Assembly: GCA_027031325.1 (NCBI GenBank) | Contig: JALVRI010000228.1 | Span: 1 to 5,796, forward strand | DNA from: Desulfobacteraceae bacterium | Lineage (GTDB): Bacteria; Desulfobacterota; Desulfobacteria; Desulfobacterales; Desulfosarcinaceae | DNA: 5,796 nucleotides | Reading direction: 5' to 3' | Part shown: positions 1-5,133 of the stretch, piece by piece | Layout of the letters: the number at the start of each line of letters is the position of its first letter | Position numbering within the stretch: position 1 is the stretch's first letter | The notes under the pieces: model-generated | The model's input: only the letters and a program-made list of their open reading frames with translations | What the model was told of the DNA's origin: nothing | Databases searched by the model: none | Made by a program: the position numbers and the translations under genes

Positions 1-603
1 ACAGCTCCTGCCGGAAGCCGGCCGTCTGCGGCCCTTAAAATCCTCAAATTCGCCGCCGGGACGATCTCGGCTTACGGTCTCCATGAAAGCGGCCATGCCC
101 TTGTTGCCAAGCTAGCCAATACCGACCTGGAGTGGGGCCTCGGGACCTACAACCAGCCTCTCGGCTTCAGGGAAAACTCAAGCAACGATTTAAAAGGCGG
201 CCTGCTGAACTCGGCGGGACTCGTCACCCAGGCTGTCTGTTCAGAAGTGATCCTTCAGGACGAGACCATAGATCCTGACGACAGCTTCGTCCGCGGCATG
301 ATGTTCTGGAACGTCTTCAACCCCGTAATATACGCCCTTGATTATTGGTTCATAGGCAGTTCCAACAAGAGTGGACCTGACTGGTATCAGGGTGACATGG
401 CAGGCATTGAATATTACTGGGGATCGGCGTCGGCAAATTTTTTTGCCGCCTCGGTATTCGCCTTGGCCATTTACCAGGGCTATCGCTTTCTGGGACGCCA
501 AACCTGGGCGCCTGAATGGGCCAAACAAAGCTTGAACAGCCGTCTGGGCCTGATGCCTTCAAGCAACGGTGGAATCATGTTCCGGCTGGAGATAGATTTC
601 TGA
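1..603 (+). CDS. Membrane-associated hypothetical protein with HExxH motif (5' end outside window)
   Basis: Frame 1 is open from the left edge to the TGA at 601-603, giving the last 200 residues; the true start lies upstream. I do not recognise the family. Residues 28-32 (bases 82-96) read HESGH, a perfect HExxH zinc-protease signature, set in a hydrophobic stretch (about residues 12-39), as in intramembrane or membrane-bound metalloproteases. Further hydrophobic segments lie at about 66-85, 100-118 (rich in F, W and Y) and 143-164. Between the last two is a polar loop with the pattern GDMAGIEYYWG (131-141). Possible third metal ligands are E82, D114 and D132, but none can be assigned. The protein ends in a short alternating segment with a terminal Phe. 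Protease activity is inferred from the motif only. It converges on ogt, 69 bases away, and shows no functional link to its neighbours. Confidence 0.7.
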   Translation, partial: TAPAGSRPSAALKILKFAAGTISAYGLHESGHALVAKLANTDLEWGLGTYNQPLGFRENSSNDLKGGLLNSAGLVTQAVCSEVILQDETIDPDDSFVRGMMFWNVFNPVIYALDYWFIGSSNKSGPDWYQGDMAGIEYYWGSASANFFAASVFALAIYQGYRFLGRQTWAPEWAKQSLNSRLGLMPSSNGGIMFRLEIDF

Positions 604-672
604 CCTTGGGCTGTCATGAGAAGGTAGCCAGGCAGGGGAAACTGATCGGTGCCGTAACCGGCAACTGGTCTG

Positions 673-1221
673 TCAGGCAAAGGTACGCTTGTGGCCTGAT
701 TGGCAGACGCCAGCCTTTTCAAGCTCGATCATGCACCGCTTGAGATCCAGGCCACCTCCAAATCCACCAAGGCCGCCATCGCTGCGGACGACCCGGTGGC
801 AGGGGATCAAAACCGGGTAGGGATTTTTTGCCAAGCAATTGCCCACGAAACGGGCCGCTCCGGGATATCCGGCCTCCATTGCCACCTGGCCATAAGTTTT
901 CAGGCAACCATACGGAATCCGGGCAACCTCTGAAAAGATACTCTTTTGGGCCTTAGAAAAGCCATCAAGATCCATCAGTTCCCAGGGCACATCTACAATC
1001 TCATGCCCCCTGAAATAGCCTCGTACCTGCTCAACCACCCATCTTAGCCGGGGATAGGCGTCGATTGTCACAATATGCCCGCGCCCGTCGCCGGCGATCA
1101 TTTGCCTTAAGGCCGGATTAGGCAGGCGCAATTCGACAATCCTGAACGGGCTGAGGTGGAACAAGATGGCAGACGGCCCAAAACATGTTTCGAATACATG
1201 CCACTTGGCATCGGCTTTCAT
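673..1221 (-). CDS. ogt: Methylated-DNA--[protein]-cysteine S-methyltransferase (O6-alkylguanine-DNA alkyltransferase)
   Basis: This is a suicide DNA-repair protein that moves the alkyl group from O6-alkylguanine to its own cysteine. The product is 182 residues, the usual size for Ogt/MGMT-type proteins. The active site is IPCHRVV at 139-145 with the acceptor C141. The expected hinge Asn is N133 (eight residues before the Cys), and R124 in ARFVGN matches the arginine finger that replaces the flipped base. The family motif IPYGCLKTYGQVA spans 102-114. Residues 1-85 form the less conserved N-terminal domain. The frame stays open upstream to 1389, but that extension runs back through the ferredoxin gene and the terminator. 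I therefore chose the ATG at 1219-1221, which has a GGGGA-like element about 8 bases upstream. It lies 23 bases past the ferredoxin terminator, so it depends on read-through or on a weak promoter that I cannot see. Confidence 0.93.
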   Translation of the reverse strand: MKADAKWHVFETCFGPSAILFHLSPFRIVELRLPNPALRQMIAGDGRGHIVTIDAYPRLRWVVEQVRGYFRGHEIVDVPWELMDLDGFSKAQKSIFSEVARIPYGCLKTYGQVAMEAGYPGAARFVGNCLAKNPYPVLIPCHRVVRSDGGLGGFGGGLDLKRCMIELEKAGVCQSGHKRTFA

Positions 1222-1243
1222 GGCGGCATCCCCAAGAAAACAT

Positions 1244-1275
1244 AACCCGCCGGCAAACCAGGATGCCGGCGGGTT
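1244..1275 (-). terminator. Rho-independent-type terminator after the ferredoxin gene
   Basis: The arms 1244-1254 and 1265-1275 are perfectly complementary (11 bp, nine of them G/C or C/G pairs in CCCGCCGGC/GCCGGCGGG) around a 10-base loop. On the minus strand the stem begins 16 bases after the ferredoxin stop codon and is followed by the T-rich ATGTTTTCTT. This fits termination of the ferredoxin transcript. The tail is an interrupted U-tract, so some read-through into ogt is likely. Confidence 0.75.
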
Positions 1276-1291
1276 GAAACAACGGTTGAAA

Positions 1292-1480
1292 CTAGATTTC
1301 TTCCACCGTGATGGCCCCTTCTTCGCAAACCTCGACACAGCTCTCGCAGCCGAGACATTCCTCGGCGTTGACCGGATTGGATTTTCCATCGACCATTTCG
1401 AAAACCTCTACCGGGCAAACGTCGACACATTCCTCGCATCCGACGCATTTGTCTTCGTCTACTACAGGGTTAAAAGCCAT
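1292..1480 (-). CDS. Dicluster 2[4Fe-4S] ferredoxin
   Basis: This 62-residue, strongly acidic electron carrier is the typical size of clostridial-type or Desulfovibrio-type dicluster ferredoxins and is probably cytoplasmic. The first motif is CVGCEECVDVCP, with C12, C15, C18 and C22. The second is CLGCESCVEVCE, with C42, C45, C48 and C52. By family rule C12/C15/C18 plus C52 hold one cluster, and C42/C45/C48 plus C22 hold the other. All eight ligands are present, so this is not a variant with an Asp in motif 1 and a 3Fe-4S centre, as some sulfate-reducer ferredoxins have. The ATG at 1478-1480 was chosen because a perfect AAAGGAGG lies 7 bases upstream; the in-frame extension to 1507 would place that site inside the gene. 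The gene has its own candidate promoter and terminator, so it is probably monocistronic, perhaps with some read-through into ogt. Its redox partner is not visible here. Confidence 0.95.
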   Translation of the reverse strand: MAFNPVVDEDKCVGCEECVDVCPVEVFEMVDGKSNPVNAEECLGCESCVEVCEEGAITVEEI

Positions 1481-1487
1481 TCTGGTG

Positions 1488-1495
1488 CCTCCTTT
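1488..1495 (-). promoter_or_regulatory. Strong Shine-Dalgarno of the ferredoxin gene
   Basis: The minus strand reads AAAGGAGG, 7 bases before the ATG at 1480. It is the best ribosome-binding site in the window. It fixes the ferredoxin start and fits a highly expressed electron carrier. Confidence 0.85.
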
Positions 1496-1557
1496 CATGT
1501 CATACATGGATTGAGCCGGCCTTTTCTCCGGCCGTATTGCCTTTACCAGAAACTGCC

Positions 1558-1584
1558 CTTATACCAATTGTCAGAGCTAGTCAA
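1558..1584 (-). promoter_or_regulatory. Candidate sigma-70-type promoter for the ferredoxin gene
   Basis: On the minus strand a -35-like TTGACT (1584-1579) and a -10-like TATAAG (1563-1558) are separated by 15 bases, slightly short of the ideal 17. A very AT-rich stretch directly upstream (about 1598-1637) could act as an UP element. The predicted transcript would start near 1550 and carry a leader of about 70 bases before the ferredoxin ATG. This is inferred from sequence similarity only. Confidence 0.45.
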
Positions 1585-1830
1585 GCCTTGTCGATGGTTT
1601 TTTAAAAATAAAGATTTTCCTTTAATAAAAACAAATTACAGCTCTGATACCACCTATCTGTCTTTAAACACAAAAAAAGGTTTCCACCATCATGACCCTT
1701 CCCGGAAAACATCCAGCCGCCGGGGCAAGCATTGGATAGCATATTCCGATCACCACAAACCGGATCTTGGATTTCAAATGCCTACAAAAGTAATTTCATT
1801 GAATAATTTCACAACCGGCATCTATTTGTT

Positions 1831-1879
1831 CCCGCCCGTGGGGCAGGATTCCACCGCTTCCCATCCCCATCCGGGGAAG
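1831..1879 (-). terminator. Weak hairpins after the hypothetical gene, possible operon terminator
   Basis: Just beyond the stop at 1881, on the minus strand, CTTCCC and GGGAAG (1879-1874 and 1862-1857) can form a 6-bp stem. Further on, CCTGCCC-CAC-GGGCGGG (1847-1831) forms a 7-bp stem with one G.T pair. Neither is followed by a U-tract, so this is at best a weak or Rho-assisted end for the tmk operon. Confidence 0.25.
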
Positions 1880-1880
1880 G

Positions 1881-2828
1881 TTACAGCCTGAGCCAGCCCA
1901 GCACGATATATGGAGGACCTTTTTCGGGCAACCGCCCTTCCAGGCGGTTGAACGGAAATTTTTGCCATGGCCGCTGTAACCGCAACAGGACCAGCCCCGG
2001 AGGTTCGACCCGGCCCAGATCCAGCGGCGACGAGTCCGGCATCGAACCCGGCTCGGCCAAGATATTGTCCAGGGTCTCCGGATCGAAGCTTTCTTTGAGA
2101 TCCAGCTCGGCCACCTGCTCAAGCTCTTCCCTTTCCAAGATATACTCGATAACGGCCTGGCTGGTAGTAACCCAGAACATGGGCACCGGTTTGCTGTTTG
2201 CCGCCAACAGGGACCAGGAAACCAGCCTGGCCGGAGTCTTTACGGTTCCAGGCTCTTGTCCGGTCGGCAGGCTTGGAGATCCGGAAACGATTACTTCCGG
2301 CTCACCTTTGAGGCCGGCATAAAGCTCCCTTTCCATGGCGCTTATGGCTTGGAGCTGTCCTTCGATTTCCTCTTGCTGCCGGTCGTAGAACTGGGCCATT
2401 GCCAAAATGAGACAGGCCTCCAGAAAAGGGTCCCTGGAAGCAGCCGTGCCGGCACCGTCACCGGCCATCTGCCTGATCTGATTTCTTATCCTCGAAGGAG
2501 CGTCTTCATCCAGCAGCGGTGGCAAGCCCTGGCGCTGTTGGTAAAACAAAGCCAGGGTCGTTCCATCCCGGCCGAACTGGTCGGCCCAAAGCCGGTAATC
2601 TTCAAGCAAGCCGACCAGCCGTTCGGGATCGACCTTTTCCTGGTACCTGATGTCGAGCTTGCCCTGCCCGGCCGCTTCCCTGACATTATCCGGCACCAGG
2701 CCGGGAGCAAGCTGAAGCATCTGGAAAACACCCAGCCAACGATGTATTGCGTCCAGGGCTGAAGATCCGAGATAAGTGAAAGGGAAGATAATCGGCTTGT
2801 CCATCTGCACCTCGATTGGAAAGTTCAT
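1881..2828 (-). CDS. Hypothetical soluble protein, third gene of the tmk operon
   Basis: I do not recognise this 315-residue protein. It has no signal peptide, no clear membrane segment and no catalytic motif I can name. Residues 10-45 are hydrophobic and aromatic-rich (KPIIFPFTYL near the start). Residues 133-173 are predicted helical, and 149-173, rich in E and Q, could form a short coiled coil. A low-complexity linker rich in G, P, S and T (about 183-200) separates this part from a second half with a conserved-looking core, MFWVTTSQAVIEYILE (217-232). The protein ends in IVLGWLRL. The ATG at 2828 lies 25 bases after the fusion gene's stop, with GGAG 11 bases upstream. An in-frame ATG at 2804 has a better spaced GAGG (5 bases) and gives 307 residues, so the start is uncertain. 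Position in the operon suggests a role linked to the fusion protein, which is inference only. Confidence 0.8.
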   Translation of the reverse strand: MNFPIEVQMDKPIIFPFTYLGSSALDAIHRWLGVFQMLQLAPGLVPDNVREAAGQGKLDIRYQEKVDPERLVGLLEDYRLWADQFGRDGTTLALFYQQRQGLPPLLDEDAPSRIRNQIRQMAGDGAGTAASRDPFLEACLILAMAQFYDRQQEEIEGQLQAISAMERELYAGLKGEPEVIVSGSPSLPTGQEPGTVKTPARLVSWSLLAANSKPVPMFWVTTSQAVIEYILEREELEQVAELDLKESFDPETLDNILAEPGSMPDSSPLDLGRVEPPGLVLLRLQRPWQKFPFNRLEGRLPEKGPPYIVLGWLRL

Positions 2829-2859
2829 GGTTGATCGGGCTCCGGAACCCAAATCAACC
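2829..2859 (-). promoter_or_regulatory. Junction hairpin over the fusion-gene stop and the next start
   Basis: GGTTGAT (2829-2835) pairs with ATCAACC (2853-2859). Inside it GGG (2837-2839) pairs with CCC (2848-2850), around the self-complementary TCCGGA (2841-2846). On the minus strand the 5' arm contains the TGA stop of the fusion gene (2856-2854), the apex holds the GGAG that could serve the ATG at 2828, and the 3' arm ends directly at that ATG. It could mask initiation until ribosomes finishing the fusion gene open it, i.e. translational coupling. There is no U-tract, so it is not a classic terminator. Confidence 0.45.
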
Positions 2860-5133
2860 GGTCTTGTTGTCCCGCAAGGCTACCCCCATGGCCAGCAATT
2901 TGTCACGGATCGCATCGGCAAGCTCCCAGTTTCCGGCCCTGCGGGCATCTTCACGCCTCTTCAGTAATTGCTGGACTTCCCGGTTCCGGATCAAATCCCC
3001 GGAAGGAAAAATGTTGAGCACCTTACCGATTTGTCTGAATACCTCCACGGCCTTGGCGGCCTGGGAACGTGAAATCTTTCCGGCAGACATCCGGCCGTTG
3101 AGGATCTTGACCGTCTTGAATATGGTCGCCAAGGCGGCAGACATGTTCAAGTCGTCATCGAGGGCGTCGGCAAAGCCGGACTTGAGATCGTAGAGCAGTT
3201 GATCCAGCCCGGCCCATTCTTGGCCTCCTCTCCAGGTCTGAAGCCCCATCAGGCAATCGTCGAGACGGTGGAGGGATCGCCTGGCGTTGAGCAGGCGCTG
3301 CCGGGAAAATGACAAGGGCTTGCGATAATGGCTTGCCAGAAGCCAAAACCTTATTTCGCGTCCTTTCCAGCCCTGTTCCACCAAATGCCTGACGGTTCCC
3401 TGGTCCCGGCGGACACCCGCTTCACTTTCAAGGCCCCGGACCGGATCGCAATAAACCCAAAAACGCGCCAGTGGCCTGCGGGTAAGGGCGCGGGCGATTG
3501 CATTCTCATTTTCATGGTGGGGAAACAACTGCCCCCGGCCGCCGGCATGGATGTCGCACCCTTCCTTGAAAAACTCCAGGGCCATGGCTGCGCATTGGAG
3601 GGACCAGGTCGGACGGACACTGCCCCAGGGGGTCTTGAAGTAACGGCCCTTTTTCAAATCCCCCAGGCTGACGCGCTTGAAAAGAGCAAAATCCCTGGGG
3701 TTGTCTTTTACGAAACGGTAAACCTCCACGGTAGCCCCCGGCCTGACCTTGTCCACATCAATCCCGGACAAGCTCCCGTATCCATCGGCCCGGGAGATAT
3801 CGAAATACAAGGAGCGCATCTTTTCATAGGCAAAACCCTTGGCCACCAAGCGGCTTGCCACCTCCACCATCTGATCGACGTGCTCGCTGGCGAAAAGGTA
3901 GGTGTCGGCCGCCATGATCCCCAGGCTTTCCAGCTCCGCCCTGAACTTTGACAAGCTCTTTGCCGCGAATTGATCAGGCTTCAAGCCGGCGGCCTCGGCA
4001 CCATTGAGGGTCTGATCGTCCAGGTCGTTGACCGTCATGATGTGCTCTACATCCATTCCGCCGTAAGCCAGATAACGGCGCAAAATATCTGTGAAGACCA
4101 GGCGCCTTGCCTCGGTCAAGTCCAGGCCGCCAAGTGTCGAGGGCCCGTTGGAAAAAATGGTTACCTTGTTACCGGCCCTGGGTTCGAAAGTCTCTTTGCG
4201 CCGGCTGACGGCATTGAATAGTTTCAACCCGCTCCGTTTGCGCTCGACAAAGAGGCTGGTGGAAAGATAGCGTTCACCACCATCGGGTAAAATCACGACC
4301 AGCAGCCCGGAATCCATGCTTTCCGCCTGGCGGCAGGCAGCGGCCACCGCGGCCCCGCTGCTCATACCCACCAGGAGACCCTCTTCGGTTGCCAGGCGGC
4401 GGGCTGTCTCAAAGGCTTCCTCGTCTTCCACGTGAAGCTTGATATCAAGCAGCTCCCGCTGGTAGATTTCCGGCCGATACGACTCTTTCATGTTTTTCAG
4501 GCCCTGGATCTTGTGACCCAGGTAGGGTTCGACACCGATCACCTGTACCCGGGGATCCAGCTCCCTCAGGCGCCGTGAAAGCCCCATCAAAGTACCGGTA
4601 GTCCCCATGGTGGCCACCACCGCCGTCAGCTTTCCTTCGGTCTGGTGCCAGATTTCCATTGCCGTTCCGTGGTAATGGGCTTTCCAGTTGGCCGGATTAT
4701 TGAACTGGTCGGTCATGAAATACTTGTCCGGATTTTCGCGGGCCAGGCGATAAACTTCCTCGATAGCGCCGTCGGTGCCCAGGTGGCCGGGGGTCAACAA
4801 AAGCTCGGCCCCCCTGGCCCTTAGTATTTTCTGGCGCTCGATGCTGGCTGTCTCGGCCATGGCCAGAACAAGGCGGTAACCTTTGACGGCACAAACCAGG
4901 GCCAGTCCGATACCAGTGTTTCCGCTGGTGGCTTCGATCACCGTTTTCGCCGGTGTCAATTGCCCACGGCGTTCCCCTTCTTCGATCATGTAAAGTGCGG
5001 CACGGTCTTTAATCGAGCCCCCGGGGTTAAGGTACTCGAGTTTGGCCATCATGGTCACACGGGGATTGGGGTTGAGATGCCGCAGCTCAACCAAGGGCGT
5101 ATTGCCGATGAGGTCGAGAATACTACTTGCCAT
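2854..5133 (-). CDS. Fusion of CysM-type cysteine synthase and degenerate cysteinyl-tRNA synthetase
   Basis: The product has 759 residues in one uninterrupted frame. Residues 1-295 are a PLP-dependent cysteine synthase that makes cysteine from an activated serine and a sulfur donor. Residues 303-759 are homologous to cysteinyl-tRNA synthetase (CysRS, normally about 460 residues) from the N-terminal LKLFNAVSRRKE to the C-terminal LADAIRDKLLAMGV. The two halves are joined by a linker of about 8 residues. The cysteine synthase motifs are intact, but the CysRS half lacks HIGH, KMSKS and one zinc ligand (see the domain entries). The ATG at 5131-5133 was chosen because MASSILDLIGNTPLVEL is a typical family start; the frame extends to a TTG at 5163, deep in tmk. 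The start overlaps the tmk end by 11 bases (ATGGCAAGTAG), and I see no strong ribosome-binding site, so it is probably translationally coupled. An automatic label of cysteine--tRNA ligase would probably be misleading. The cysteine synthase role is likely; the role of the second half is unknown. Confidence 0.93.
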   Translation of the reverse strand: MASSILDLIGNTPLVELRHLNPNPRVTMMAKLEYLNPGGSIKDRAALYMIEEGERRGQLTPAKTVIEATSGNTGIGLALVCAVKGYRLVLAMAETASIERQKILRARGAELLLTPGHLGTDGAIEEVYRLARENPDKYFMTDQFNNPANWKAHYHGTAMEIWHQTEGKLTAVVATMGTTGTLMGLSRRLRELDPRVQVIGVEPYLGHKIQGLKNMKESYRPEIYQRELLDIKLHVEDEEAFETARRLATEEGLLVGMSSGAAVAAACRQAESMDSGLLVVILPDGGERYLSTSLFVERKRSGLKLFNAVSRRKETFEPRAGNKVTIFSNGPSTLGGLDLTEARRLVFTDILRRYLAYGGMDVEHIMTVNDLDDQTLNGAEAAGLKPDQFAAKSLSKFRAELESLGIMAADTYLFASEHVDQMVEVASRLVAKGFAYEKMRSLYFDISRADGYGSLSGIDVDKVRPGATVEVYRFVKDNPRDFALFKRVSLGDLKKGRYFKTPWGSVRPTWSLQCAAMALEFFKEGCDIHAGGRGQLFPHHENENAIARALTRRPLARFWVYCDPVRGLESEAGVRRDQGTVRHLVEQGWKGREIRFWLLASHYRKPLSFSRQRLLNARRSLHRLDDCLMGLQTWRGGQEWAGLDQLLYDLKSGFADALDDDLNMSAALATIFKTVKILNGRMSAGKISRSQAAKAVEVFRQIGKVLNIFPSGDLIRNREVQQLLKRREDARRAGNWELADAIRDKLLAMGVALRDNKTG
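2857..4227 (-). other. Domain: pseudo-cysteinyl-tRNA synthetase (residues 303-759)
   Basis: Compared with the E. coli enzyme from memory, the zinc ligand C28 (YVCGPT context) is N329 in FSNGPS. The HIGH box is D338-L339-T340-E341, followed by a conserved AR. D229 is G534. The KMSKS box is replaced by about 570-574 (SEAGV). Kept are the zinc ligands C514, H539 and E543 (FPHHENE at 537-543), W510, NDLDDQTLN (369-377), RFWLLASHYRKPLSFS (595-610) and the C-terminal EDARRAGNWELADAIRDKL (728-746), which corresponds to the anticodon-binding region. The usual Trp-containing C-terminal tail is missing. Adenylation looks impossible in the normal way, while tRNA or cysteine binding may remain. Confidence 0.85.
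4249..5133 (-). other. Domain: PLP-dependent cysteine synthase, CysM type (residues 1-295)
   Basis: The PLP-binding Lys is K42 in NPGGSIKDRAA (36-46). The substrate loop TSGNTG is at 69-74. The phosphate-binding loop GTTGT is at 177-181; it has the CysM form, where CysK usually has GTGGT. DQFNNPAN (142-149), SSG (258-260) and the final GERYLST (286-292) also match. Every residue I expect for PLP chemistry is present, so this half is probably active. Residues 199-226 resemble the Mycobacterium tuberculosis CysM loop in which Arg220 recognises O-phosphoserine; here the matching residue is K213. The substrate could thus be O-acetylserine or O-phosphoserine. Confidence 0.9.

Larger units (their letters stand above)
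1481..1880. other. Non-coding region between the ferredoxin and hypothetical genes
   Basis: About 400 bases carry no convincing gene. The part near the ferredoxin (1481-1640) holds its ribosome-binding site, leader and candidate promoter; 1598-1680 is markedly AT-rich. An 8-bp inverted repeat pairs 1571-1578 (TCAGAGCT) with 1640-1647 (AGCTCTGA). Weak hairpins lie just past the hypothetical gene at 1831-1879. The open frames that cross this region lack a ribosome-binding site and family motifs. I see no tRNA-like or riboswitch-like structure. Confidence 0.6.

Noticed and set aside
650..663. TGCCG-TAAC-CGGCA hairpin between the convergent genes as a two-way terminator
   Set aside because: The stem is only 5 bp with no T-run on either side; too weak to call.
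1222..1389. N-terminal extension of ogt up to 1389
   Set aside because: It would translate through the terminator hairpin and overlap the ferredoxin gene; the added residues match nothing in the family, and the ATG at 1221 gives the normal length.
1514..1535. GCCGG/CCGGC inverted repeat in the ferredoxin leader as a riboswitch or attenuator
   Set aside because: A 5-bp stem with an 8-base loop and no alternative pairing or U-tract is not enough support.
1612..1722. Small minus-strand open frame of about 36 codons upstream of the ferredoxin promoter
   Set aside because: It has no Shine-Dalgarno, no motif, and lies in AT-rich DNA where such frames arise by chance.
1166..1891. Long plus-strand open frame across ogt, the ferredoxin and the intergenic region
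   Set aside because: It is antisense to two genes with clear family motifs, has no ribosome-binding site, and its translation is low in recognisable structure and rich in S, T and H.
3328..3951. 207-codon plus-strand open frame inside the fusion gene
   Set aside because: It is antisense to the CysRS-like half, which matches a known family throughout; long antisense frames are common in GC-rich genes.
4105..4160. Frameshift or sequencing error as the cause of the missing HIGH box
   Set aside because: The flanking CysRS residues (NGPS before, EARRLVFTDILRRYL after) stay in the same frame with the expected spacing, so these are substitutions.
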